From Acholeplasmataceae bacterium (GTDB lineage: Bacteria; Bacillota_I; Bacilli_A; Acholeplasmatales; Acholeplasmataceae), in assembly GCA_030656435.1 (NCBI GenBank), contig JAUSOA010000089.1, positions 1-14,842 on the forward strand: a stretch of 14,842 nt of DNA. Reading direction: 5' to 3'. The position numbers and the translations under genes are program-made. Shown piece by piece: positions 7,248 through 14,227 of the stretch (the stretch's first letter is position 1; each line of letters opens with the position of its first letter). The notes below the pieces were generated by a model. That model saw nothing but the letters and a program-made list of their open reading frames with translations. It was not told the origin of the DNA and did no database searches.

Positions 7248-9707
7248 CTAAATATCGTATTGTGAAAGAATTTGAGCTGGTGATTTGGATAATAATCGTG
7301 AAATTGGTATAAGTCCTACAAGACCAATCGAATAAATTAATAGCACTCCAATCAAGACTCCTTCAGTGGATACAAGAAAATAATTCGCACTGCCTATGAG
7401 TAAATTTTGAGTTTCTTTAATTATAAGTGTCGATATCAAGAAGAAAGTCAAGCTTGAGAATGTCATAGTGACAAGAATCTCAGCAACATATTGCTTGATG
7501 ATATCATATTTTTTTACTCCAAGCGCTCGATAAACACTAATTTCATAAATCTTAGATGTCATAGATGCCTTAAGCATGAAATATACACATGCAATTGAAA
7601 GGATAACAAGTAAAATTCCTAATATAATAAAGGATTGTAGTCCAAGAAGAAATACTTTTCCTTCATTCGCTGCATTTTGATAAGGCCAATCGATTTGAGC
7701 TGTTGAAAATAAAGCTTCAATCGCAATCATTGTTCTTTCTGGGTTTCTTGATACAATCGATAAATTACGTTGGTTGGTCGTATATTGGAAAAGTCTTAGG
7801 GAAAAATCTTCTGATGGTAATAAAACAGTTTGGAAGAAGTTTTTTTCTCCCACATATTCATAATAGCCCGAAACATAAACCTGATAATCTACTTGATAGG
7901 GTTCGCCACTTTCAAAATCCCACGTTTCTAAGTCGGTGTAAAAATATAGAAGTTCCTTTGGAATCATGACTTCATAACGTCCTAAGTTTGAATCATATGC
8001 TCTAGGTAATCTACCAGTATAGATAAAATCTGAATCATCTACAAACATTTCATAAGGAAGAATCTTTCGATCATCATTCGAACCTAAAAATGCCATTGCT
8101 TCCTTTGCTGCATAAACCCTTTTCGCTCCTGTGTTGACAACAGCGGTAACAATAAATGGTCGCTCTGGAAGATATAGATTGACAATGTTTCTACCAATAA
8201 TCATCTCATAATCCCATACTCCAGCAGCTTTTAATTGGCTAATACCCTGGGTGTAATCCTCGAGAATTAAGCTGTAATCAATAGCAATCTCATACTTATT
8301 TTCTGGTAATCTACCAAACATCAAATGATTACTCGATAAATGATTATGGATACCTAAATCACTATTGATGTAAATTGTATTTTCACCCTGTAGATTAGGT
8401 GTATCAAATAGAATCGGTGATTTTTTAAAAATATTAATATAGAATGTATCATCGCCTGCTTCTTTGACTGCTTGCAGTAAACGATAATTTGCTCCAGTCG
8501 ATGCAATATATTTGACGTTAATTAAGTTTTGCTGATCACTCACATACATGACGCGCTCTGATTTCACATTCATTAAAAATGGAATACCAACTGCAATAAC
8601 AAAACCCATCAAAGCGAAGACAAAAAACATCATTTTTGCCTTTTTAGAGAGATTAAATAGTGAAACGAAAGAATTCTTAATTGCTTTTCGAATCGATAAA
8701 AACGATCGACTTCTCTTTCTTGACTCATCGTGAGAAAGTATCGATAAATCAAAATCCGATCCTTTATGATTCATTTTGACATCACTTGATAATTGCTCTT
8801 TGTTGAGCTGAATGGTGCGATCTTGATTCAGTATTTTATAATTTTTAATGGATCCACTGACATCGAGATAAAGTGTTTTATTTCTAACAATCATTGTAAC
8901 TTTATAAGGGACTTTGGGTTCATCATCATCACTGAAAAGTTCAATATTCCATTTTTCTTCTTTAATTTTGGCGTCATCATTTAAGTCTTTTAAATAAATG
9001 GTGTTGTCATCTACAAATGTGTAGTTTGTTTTTTCATTGATATAATCGCTGATGACTATTCCATCTTTGACTTCTATAATGCGATCTGCATAATGCTTAA
9101 CAAGATGCTTTTCATGTGAAACTAAGATAACTAGCTTATCTTCAGCAATCTTTTGGATGATATTCATAACCTCATAGGTATTTTTAGAATCTAAATTACC
9201 TGTTGGTTCATCGGCTAAAATTACTTTAGGGTTTTTAACAATCGCTCTTGCAATCGCAACTCTTTGTTGTTGCCCACCGGACAGTTGAGTAGAAAGTCTT
9301 CCTCTAAAGTTGAGCATCCCAACTGCATCAAGAGTATAAAATACGCGCTTTTGAATCTCTTTTTCATCTTGGTAGCCAAGAATGCGCAATGACATCGCAA
9401 CATTTTCATAAACAGTAAGTGTTGGTATCAAATGGTAATTTTGAAATATATATCCGATATCCTTACTTCTGATGTTTCCCCAAGCTCTTTCAGATGACAA
9501 TTTGATGTTTTTTTGAAACATCTCGATTTTTCCATCATCTGCACTTTCGAGTCCACCAAGAATATTTAAGAATGTTGTCTTACCAGATCCTGAATGCCCA
9601 AGCAAAACAACCAACCCTTTTTCAGGGAAGTCGATGGTTAAATCTTTGATAACTTTGATTCTATTATTTTTCCCGAAGGATTTGTTTAAATGGTTGACTT
9701 TAATCAT
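7248..9707 (-). CDS. Cassette I protein B: ABC half-transporter, ATPase fused to MacB/FtsX-type permease
   Basis: An 819-residue paralogue of the 2536-4992 product. Numbering from the chosen start, it has Walker A GHSGSGKTT (37-45), Q-loop Gln89, signature LSGGQQQR (142-149), Walker B ADEPTG (165-170), NLD and His198 in VSHEK. A cytosolic linker of about 130 residues keeps the beta-rich patch seen in the paralogue (VTMIVRNKTLYLDV). TM1 is near 359-380; a large external domain and TM2-4 at the C-terminus follow, ending in the RLLSKSPAQIL motif typical of the permease end. Two tandem ATGs are possible (9708-9710 and 9705-9707). I chose the second because it is six bases from GGAGGTG, exactly as in the paralogue, whereas the first is only three bases away and would add one Met. 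The upstream gene A stops directly before, so the pair is coupled. Likely partner: protein A of the same cassette; substrate unknown. Confidence 0.92.
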   Translation of the reverse strand: MIKVNHLNKSFGKNNRIKVIKDLTIDFPEKGLVVLLGHSGSGKTTFLNILGGLESADDGKIEMFQKNIKLSSERAWGNIRSKDIGYIFQNYHLIPTLTVYENVAMSLRILGYQDEKEIQKRVFYTLDAVGMLNFRGRLSTQLSGGQQQRVAIARAIVKNPKVILADEPTGNLDSKNTYEVMNIIQKIAEDKLVILVSHEKHLVKHYADRIIEVKDGIVISDYINEKTNYTFVDDNTIYLKDLNDDAKIKEEKWNIELFSDDDEPKVPYKVTMIVRNKTLYLDVSGSIKNYKILNQDRTIQLNKEQLSSDVKMNHKGSDFDLSILSHDESRKRSRSFLSIRKAIKNSFVSLFNLSKKAKMMFFVFALMGFVIAVGIPFLMNVKSERVMYVSDQQNLINVKYIASTGANYRLLQAVKEAGDDTFYINIFKKSPILFDTPNLQGENTIYINSDLGIHNHLSSNHLMFGRLPENKYEIAIDYSLILEDYTQGISQLKAAGVWDYEMIIGRNIVNLYLPERPFIVTAVVNTGAKRVYAAKEAMAFLGSNDDRKILPYEMFVDDSDFIYTGRLPRAYDSNLGRYEVMIPKELLYFYTDLETWDFESGEPYQVDYQVYVSGYYEYVGEKNFFQTVLLPSEDFSLRLFQYTTNQRNLSIVSRNPERTMIAIEALFSTAQIDWPYQNAANEGKVFLLGLQSFIILGILLVILSIACVYFMLKASMTSKIYEISVYRALGVKKYDIIKQYVAEILVTMTFSSLTFFLISTLIIKETQNLLIGSANYFLVSTEGVLIGVLLIYSIGLVGLIPISRLLSKSPAQILSQYDI

Positions 9708-9710
9708 CAT

Positions 9711-11831
9711 TTACACCTCCGTACTGCTTCTCAAGGTATCGATGACAGATATCTCAAAAATCATTTGATTAAATTTAACTGGCGTTCTAATCGTCATATA
9801 ACTAAAGATTGCAAGTACAACTATAATGTCTAAAATGGATATAAATTTCATAATTGATTCCACTTTATCGTTCGAAAGAACTAAAATCAATACAATGATA
9901 AAGGTGAGTGCTGTACCAATCAATATTTGAATGACTTGTTCCATAACAACAAGAAAAGATAAAAACTTTTGATTTGCACCTACTGATCTAAAAATAGCGA
10001 AATCCTTGCGTCTTGTTGCAACCATATTCTTAAATACAAATCTTAAAAGAGTGAACATAAACATTGCAACAAATAATATAGATGCATAGGAAGCAACTCT
10101 CAGTATGATACCAAAGGATGTTGCACCTGAGTTTGGTGTTAGGATCTTATAATATACTATAAATTCTGTTTGATCGATTTCCTTCATTAATCGAGTGCCA
10201 TCGTATTGATCATATACATTTAATACAATTTTATATCGCAAGGAAGGATCTGTAAAATGTTCAATGAATTCGTCATATGTATTACTATCTACAAAAAGTG
10301 TTCTTTCCCTTTCGGTATAGATAAAGGTAGTTGCTAATGATATATCGAACTTAGTTCCATAACCTGTTTCCATGACCATTCCTGTATTTCTTTGACCAGG
10401 TAATTCATAATACACTCTGGCGATTGCAGTACCTTCTAGTAAATCTGAATTCTCATAAATCATTCGATAAGTTGTTGTAAGAGAATTTGAATTCACTAGA
10501 TCTGTAATTGTTAAGCCTGTGGTTTGCACAATCGACTTAAAAATCATTTCTTTATTGTTAAAGAAATCCTTGTGAAAGTATACAGCACTGCTAACCTTCG
10601 AACTAATGCCAACAATTTGATACTCAAATTCTTCGTTATTCAGTGTTTTTAAGGTGATAGGCTGATTGATATCAACACCTAAGTAAACGACTAAATCAGC
10701 GGAAATAACGATCTCAGATTCATTAGCTGGGAATCTACCCTTAGATAAATCTCCACGTTTTAAAACCTCAACTCTTTCTGAAAATATGGGTTCTCTATCA
10801 ATTGTAGAAAATAAAGTGCTAATCGATTCAAAATCATTAACTGCTTGTACGTATTTTTTAGCTTTAAACATATCAATTTCAGACTGTGTGAAGGGTTGAT
10901 TGTTCAATTTTTGAACAATCATTTGATGCTCACTTGCTCGAATAGGTTGTGGAGTAATTTGATTTTGATAAGCTAAAGAAGAAATTGTTCCATAAATCAA
11001 AAAGACTAAAAAGACGAAAACAAATTGCAAAAGCATAAAGAAGACAAACCTTTTCGGGGTTGCGAAGATATTACGAAGTGCAATCCCTACCGATGTCCAG
11101 AAATAGACTTGTTTGATTTTGGTTTCAATTCTTTCTTCAATCAGTATTTGTTTCGCATCTAAGTCTATGTCCTCTATGATTTCTCCATCGCTCATTTTAA
11201 TTCTTCTTGTGACATATTTTTCAACCTCTTCATAGTTGTGTGTCACGATGATAACGAGTTTGTCTTGGCTTATTTCATATAATAGCTTTAAAATATCCTC
11301 TGATGTTTTACTATCCAGATTTCCAGTAGGCTCATCGCATAAAATGGCAGGACAATCCTTAGCAAGTGCTCGTGCAATAACGGTACGTTGCTTTTCACCA
11401 CCGGATAGCTTGCTAGCGCGGTGATGTAGACGGCTGGTCAAACCGACTTTTTCAATGAGTTCAAGAGCACGCTCAGTTCTAGTTTCTTTATCATAGCCCT
11501 GAAACTCTAATGCTAGAAGTACATTTTGAAATACCGTATAGGAATCAATGATGTTGTAATTTTGAAAAACGAATCCAACATACTGTGCTCGGTAGCTTTC
11601 CCACTCTGTAACCGTATAATGTGAGGTTGGCTTTCCATATAGAAAAAATTCACCTTCTTCGAAGGTATCAAGTCCACTGAGTATATTGAGTAGTGTTGAC
11701 TTTCCTGAACCACTTTCTCCTGTGATTGCTACAAACTCACCAATCTTAAACTCAAGATTAATTTTTCTAATCCCTACAGCAATTAAATCATTCGATTTGT
11801 AATATTTAGTTATTTGATCAAGTTTTATCAT
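9711..11831 (-). CDS. Cassette I protein A: ABC half-transporter, ATPase fused to MacB/FtsX-type permease
   Basis: A 706-residue half-transporter, first gene of cassette I. The ATPase domain has Walker A GESGSGKST (38-46), Q-loop Gln90, LSGGEKQR (142-149), CDEPTG (165-170), NLD and His198. TM1 is near 262-285, the external domain spans about 286-575, and TM2-4 lie near 576-600, 627-652 and 667-691, with ATRRKDFAIFRSVGA in the cytosolic coupling loop. The ATG at 11829-11831 is preceded by GAGGGTGAT and matches the start of the cassette II paralogue (MI-L-Q--KYYKSN). It ends in TAA directly before the B gene, with the B ribosome site overlapping its end. The external domain is visibly less conserved than the ATPase between the two A copies, which fits diverged substrate or partner recognition. 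Expression is probably controlled by the palindrome in its promoter. Confidence 0.93.
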   Translation of the reverse strand: MIKLDQITKYYKSNDLIAVGIRKINLEFKIGEFVAITGESGSGKSTLLNILSGLDTFEEGEFFLYGKPTSHYTVTEWESYRAQYVGFVFQNYNIIDSYTVFQNVLLALEFQGYDKETRTERALELIEKVGLTSRLHHRASKLSGGEKQRTVIARALAKDCPAILCDEPTGNLDSKTSEDILKLLYEISQDKLVIIVTHNYEEVEKYVTRRIKMSDGEIIEDIDLDAKQILIEERIETKIKQVYFWTSVGIALRNIFATPKRFVFFMLLQFVFVFLVFLIYGTISSLAYQNQITPQPIRASEHQMIVQKLNNQPFTQSEIDMFKAKKYVQAVNDFESISTLFSTIDREPIFSERVEVLKRGDLSKGRFPANESEIVISADLVVYLGVDINQPITLKTLNNEEFEYQIVGISSKVSSAVYFHKDFFNNKEMIFKSIVQTTGLTITDLVNSNSLTTTYRMIYENSDLLEGTAIARVYYELPGQRNTGMVMETGYGTKFDISLATTFIYTERERTLFVDSNTYDEFIEHFTDPSLRYKIVLNVYDQYDGTRLMKEIDQTEFIVYYKILTPNSGATSFGIILRVASYASILFVAMFMFTLLRFVFKNMVATRRKDFAIFRSVGANQKFLSFLVVMEQVIQILIGTALTFIIVLILVLSNDKVESIMKFISILDIIVVLAIFSYMTIRTPVKFNQMIFEISVIDTLRSSTEV

Positions 11832-11858
11832 GTAATCACCCTCTTGTATATTTAAGAT

Positions 11859-11887
11859 ATTATACTATGATTTTATTCATAGTTCAA
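11859..11887 (-). promoter_or_regulatory. Promoter of ABC cassette I
   Basis: Minus-strand TTGAAC (11882-11887), a 17-base spacer and perfect TATAAT (11859-11864), an almost ideal sigma-A promoter, about 28 bases upstream of the gene A start. It lies just downstream of the frr terminator, so the cassette is transcribed independently of the ribosomal cluster. Confidence 0.82.
11864..11883. promoter_or_regulatory. Candidate operator palindrome in cassette I promoter
   Basis: ACTATGA (11864-11870), six bases TTTTAT, TCATAGT (11877-11883): perfect 7-bp arms. The element fills the spacer between -35 and -10 and touches both boxes, a position where a bound dimeric protein would block RNA polymerase. 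The size suits a dimeric helix-turn-helix regulator (for example a GntR- or TetR-type protein); the regulator is not in this window. Part of the right half and the spacer (TGAATAAAAT on the minus strand) recurs before cassette II. Confidence 0.6.
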
Positions 11888-11905
11888 GTTTTTTTAAAAT
11901 AATTA

Positions 11906-11936
11906 TAAAAAGAAAAACTCCTCTATGAAAAGGAGT
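11906..11936 (-). terminator. Intrinsic terminator after frr
   Basis: On the minus strand ACTCCT (11931-11936), an eight-base loop, AGGAGT (11917-11922), then a T-rich tail TTTTTCTTTTT. The stem is only six pairs but the tail is good. It ends the rpsB-tsf-pyrH-frr unit 25 bases after the frr stop. Confidence 0.78.
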
Positions 11937-11961
11937 ATATGCTTTAATCATTATTTCTGAT

Positions 11962-12519
11962 TTAAATTTTTAAAAGTTCTTCGGACTTAATCTTGATTTC
12001 TTCATCGACTTTTTTAACGAATTTATCTGTAAGCTCTTGAATATCGCCAAGATAACCTTTTTCATCATCTTCTGATAGACCTAATTTTTTAATGTGATCA
12101 TTTCCATCACGACGAACATTTCTAACACCAACCTTTGCATGTTCACCCATTCTTTCAACATCCTTAATGAGTTCTCTACGTCTTGTTTCTGTGAGTTGTG
12201 GTAAGAAAAGTCTAATTCCAGTTCCATCATTTTGTGGATTGAGTCCTAAATCAGATGCATAAATTGCATGCTCAATTGATTTTAATGTCGACTTATCGAA
12301 TGGCTTGATGAATAGTTGATTGCCTTCAATTGCAGTTATTGATGAAATCTGCTTAAGTGGTGTATCAACACCATAATATTCTACATGAATTTTGTCTAAC
12401 AATGCTGGGTTTGCTCTACCTGTTCTAACGCCTGCAAATTCACGCTTTAAAACTTCTAGAGTCTTTGACATATGATCTTCAACTTCCATTAGGATCATAT
12501 CTGCTTGTTCATTGATCAT
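11962..12519 (-). CDS. frr: Ribosome recycling factor (RRF)
   Basis: RRF splits post-termination ribosomes together with EF-G in the cytosol. At 185 residues it has the standard family length. It has the family's L-shaped two-domain plan: a long helical domain at both ends (about 1-30 and 105-185) around a small beta domain (31-104). Conserved stretches are VRTGRANPALLD (31-42), ISSITAIEGNQL (58-69), RLFLPQLTETRR (103-114) and the arginine-rich VGVRNVRRDGND (130-141). The ATG at 12517-12519 follows the full-length pyrH stop by four bases, and its ribosome site GGGAGGA is made by the last pyrH codons. Because pyrH has a premature stop 162 bases earlier, ribosomes would normally not reach this junction unless they read through, so coupling of frr to pyrH may be disturbed. 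A terminator follows. Confidence 0.97.
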   Translation of the reverse strand: MINEQADMILMEVEDHMSKTLEVLKREFAGVRTGRANPALLDKIHVEYYGVDTPLKQISSITAIEGNQLFIKPFDKSTLKSIEHAIYASDLGLNPQNDGTGIRLFLPQLTETRRRELIKDVERMGEHAKVGVRNVRRDGNDHIKKLGLSEDDEKGYLGDIQELTDKFVKKVDEEIKIKSEELLKI

Positions 12520-12523
12520 TTGA

Positions 12524-13237
12524 TTATTCCTCCCATTTAACGATTGTACCTATTGGTTCTTGCAATACTGCTCTTTTCATGTTTCCATGTGTCTTCATAT
12601 TGAATACAAGAATATCAATCTTGTTTTCTCTACAAATCGATGCTGCGGTTTGATCCATGACTTGGAGTTTGTCTTGATGTAATTGTTATTGAGTGATTTG
12701 ATCAAACATGACTGCATCTTGATGCTTTCTAGGATCTTTATCATAGACGCCTTCAACACCATTTTTAGCCATCAAAATAATGTCTGCATTGAGTTCAGCT
12801 GCACGAAGTGCCGCTGCTGTGTCTGTTGAAAAGAATGGTGAACCAGTTCCCCCAGAAAAGATAACAACTCTTCCTTTTTCAAAATGTCTAATTGCTCTTC
12901 TTCTAATGTATGGTTCTGCGACTGCGCTAATTGGAAGTACAGTCATTACTCTAGTTGGTACCATGATGGATTCCAATGCATCTTGAAGTGCAAGTCCGTT
13001 CATGATTGTCCCAAGCATTCCCATATAGTCAGCCTGAGCACGGTCCATTCCAAGTTCTTCTCCAGTTTTTCCTCGCCATAGGTTACCTGCACCAACAACA
13101 ATTCCCACCTGGACACCAAGTTCATAAATCTCTTTGATTTCTGTGGCAATGCCTTTAACTGTAACTGGGTTAATGCCGTAGGTTCCATTCCCCTTCAATG
13201 CTTCTCCACTAAGTTTTAATATCACTCTTTGGTACAT
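12524..13237 (-). pseudogene. pyrH: UMP kinase, interrupted by an in-frame UAA at codon 184
   Basis: PyrH phosphorylates UMP to UDP in the cytosol, feeding RNA, DNA and sugar-nucleotide synthesis; it is a hexamer of the amino acid kinase fold and usually essential. The first 183 codons are well conserved: KLSGEAL (8-14), GAGNLWRG (49-56, usually GGGN), DRAQADYMGML (65-75) and SGGTGSPFFSTDTAAALRAA (128-147), the nucleotide-binding region. Codon 184 is UAA. The same frame then continues for 53 codons with an unmistakable PyrH C-terminus (LQVMDQTAASIC, FNM, GNMKRAV, IGTIV) and stops at 12524-12526, giving a normal total of about 237 residues. There is no frameshift; one base change would restore it, for example UAU Tyr, CAA Gln, GAA Glu or AAA Lys. 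The start ATG follows GGGGTG by seven bases. It could be a sequencing error, a recent mutation or readthrough. The truncated product lacks the last strands of the fold and is probably inactive. Confidence 0.9.
12686..12688 (-). other. Premature UAA stop in pyrH
   Basis: The minus strand reads ACT CAA TAA CAA TTA CAT here, within an otherwise intact frame. The surrounding codons CAA-stop-CAA-UUA equal the known tobamovirus leaky-stop context, apart from UAA in place of UAG. Confidence 0.9.
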
Positions 13238-13261
13238 TTTGCCACACCCCTTTATAATGGA

Positions 13262-14143
13262 TTATTTAGATACATTTGCTGCAGCTGCAACTTCAGCTGC
13301 AAAATCTTCTTCCTTCTTTTCAATACCTTCACCGACTTCAAGACGGATAAAGTTTAACACTGAATTCTTATGTGACTTCAAGTATTCACTAACCTTTTGA
13401 TCTGGATCCTTTACAAATCCTTGATCAACTAAGCAAATATCTTGTAAATACTTATTTAAACGACCAATCACCATTTTTTCAACGATGTTCGCTGGCTTAC
13501 CTTCAGCAAGTGCTTGTTGCGTTAAGACATGTTTTTCATGTTCAAGTGTTTCTTGGTTCACTTGTGAACGGTCTAAGAAAAGTGGCTTTTGTGCTGCAAC
13601 ATGCATTGCGATGTCTTTAGCAACTTCAGCATCATTAACTGAAAGTAAAGCAAGTACTACAATTCTTCCACCCATATGCTTATAAGCGCCAAAACCTTGT
13701 TCGTTTGTCTTGACAAGTCTAGATACTCTACGAAGAGAAATCTTTTCTCCGATAGCAGCTGTTGCTTCAGCAAGTAAAATCTCAAGTTTCTTTCCATCCA
13801 CTAATAATTCTAAGGCTTGTTCTGTATCCATTGCCTTTGAATTTAGGATTACATTTCCTACATTATCCAGTAAATCTAAGAATTTATTGTTTTTAGCAAC
13901 AAAGTCTGTTTCTGAGTTTAATTCAAAGATTACAGCTTCGTTTCCACTTGTAACCACTGAGCATAAACCTTCAGCTGCGATTCTTCCTGCTTTTTTTGCT
14001 GCCTTTGCGATTCCTTTTTCTCTTAAGTAGTCAATAGCAGCTTGTAAATCACCGTTTGTATGATCAAGAGCACCTTTGCAATCCATCATGCCTGCTCCAG
14101 TAATTTCTCTTAATTCCTTTACCATTTGTGCTGTAATAGCCAT
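13262..14143 (-). CDS. tsf: Elongation factor Ts
   Basis: EF-Ts is the guanine nucleotide exchange factor of EF-Tu in the cytosol. The 293-residue protein is of normal length (E. coli 283). It opens with a UBA-like domain (about 1-55: VKELREITGAGMMDCKGAL, with KAAKKAGRIAAEGL just after) and has the EF-Tu contact motif TDFVAKN at 79-85, at the same position as in E. coli. The core domain follows, with HVAAQKPLFLDRSQV and a dimerisation-type region further on. The ATG at 14141-14143 is preceded by GAGGAGGAA with a ten-base spacer. It lies 84 bases after rpsB, with a hairpin between them, and 24 bases before pyrH, as in the usual rpsB-tsf-pyrH-frr order. The C-terminus ends in a short Ala/Glu-rich tail. 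Confidence 0.97.
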   Translation of the reverse strand: MAITAQMVKELREITGAGMMDCKGALDHTNGDLQAAIDYLREKGIAKAAKKAGRIAAEGLCSVVTSGNEAVIFELNSETDFVAKNNKFLDLLDNVGNVILNSKAMDTEQALELLVDGKKLEILLAEATAAIGEKISLRRVSRLVKTNEQGFGAYKHMGGRIVVLALLSVNDAEVAKDIAMHVAAQKPLFLDRSQVNQETLEHEKHVLTQQALAEGKPANIVEKMVIGRLNKYLQDICLVDQGFVKDPDQKVSEYLKSHKNSVLNFIRLEVGEGIEKKEEDFAAEVAAAANVSK

Positions 14144-14196
14144 ATTTAAAATTCCTCCTCGAATGTTTGATTTTTGTGATACTTTTTTTTACAAAT

Positions 14197-14221
14197 AAAG
14201 GGGATTTTTTTTATCCCCTTT
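14197..14221 (-). terminator. rpsB-tsf intergenic hairpin, weak terminator or attenuator
   Basis: On the minus strand AAAGGGGAT (14213-14221), a seven-base A-rich loop, then ATCCCCTTT (14197-14205). The nine-pair stem contains four G-C pairs, but only a broken run (ATTTGT, then many A) follows in place of a clean T-tract. Full termination is unlikely. A partial terminator would lower tsf, pyrH and frr relative to rpsB, as is known for rpsB-tsf in E. coli. Confidence 0.5.
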
Positions 14222-14227
14222 TAGCAT

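Larger units (their letters stand above)
7248..11887 (-). repeat. Diverged tandem duplication, copy I (promoter + gene A + gene B)
   Basis: Counterpart of 2536-7172. Both coding regions, the gene A/B junction and parts of the promoter region align in order. The terminators are unrelated in sequence (7202-7231 against 2469-2518), so the duplicated unit appears to end close to the gene B stop codon. Confidence 0.88.

Noticed and set aside
2536..11831. Assembly artefact duplicating one cassette
   Set aside because: The copies differ throughout at the protein level and have different terminators and promoter spacing, so they are true diverged paralogues.
2395..11961. Composite transposon or prophage cargo
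   Set aside because: I see no transposase, integrase, terminal inverted repeats or target duplications at the block edges.
12524..12658. Separate small gene starting at the ATG at 12656-12658, downstream of the pyrH stop
   Set aside because: There is no ribosome binding site before it and the sequence is simply the PyrH C-terminus in the original frame.
12686..12688. Reassignment of UAA to a sense codon in this organism
   Set aside because: tsf, frr, rpsB and the first cassette I gene all end in TAA at the expected family length, and pyrH itself ends in TAA, so UAA is a normal stop here.
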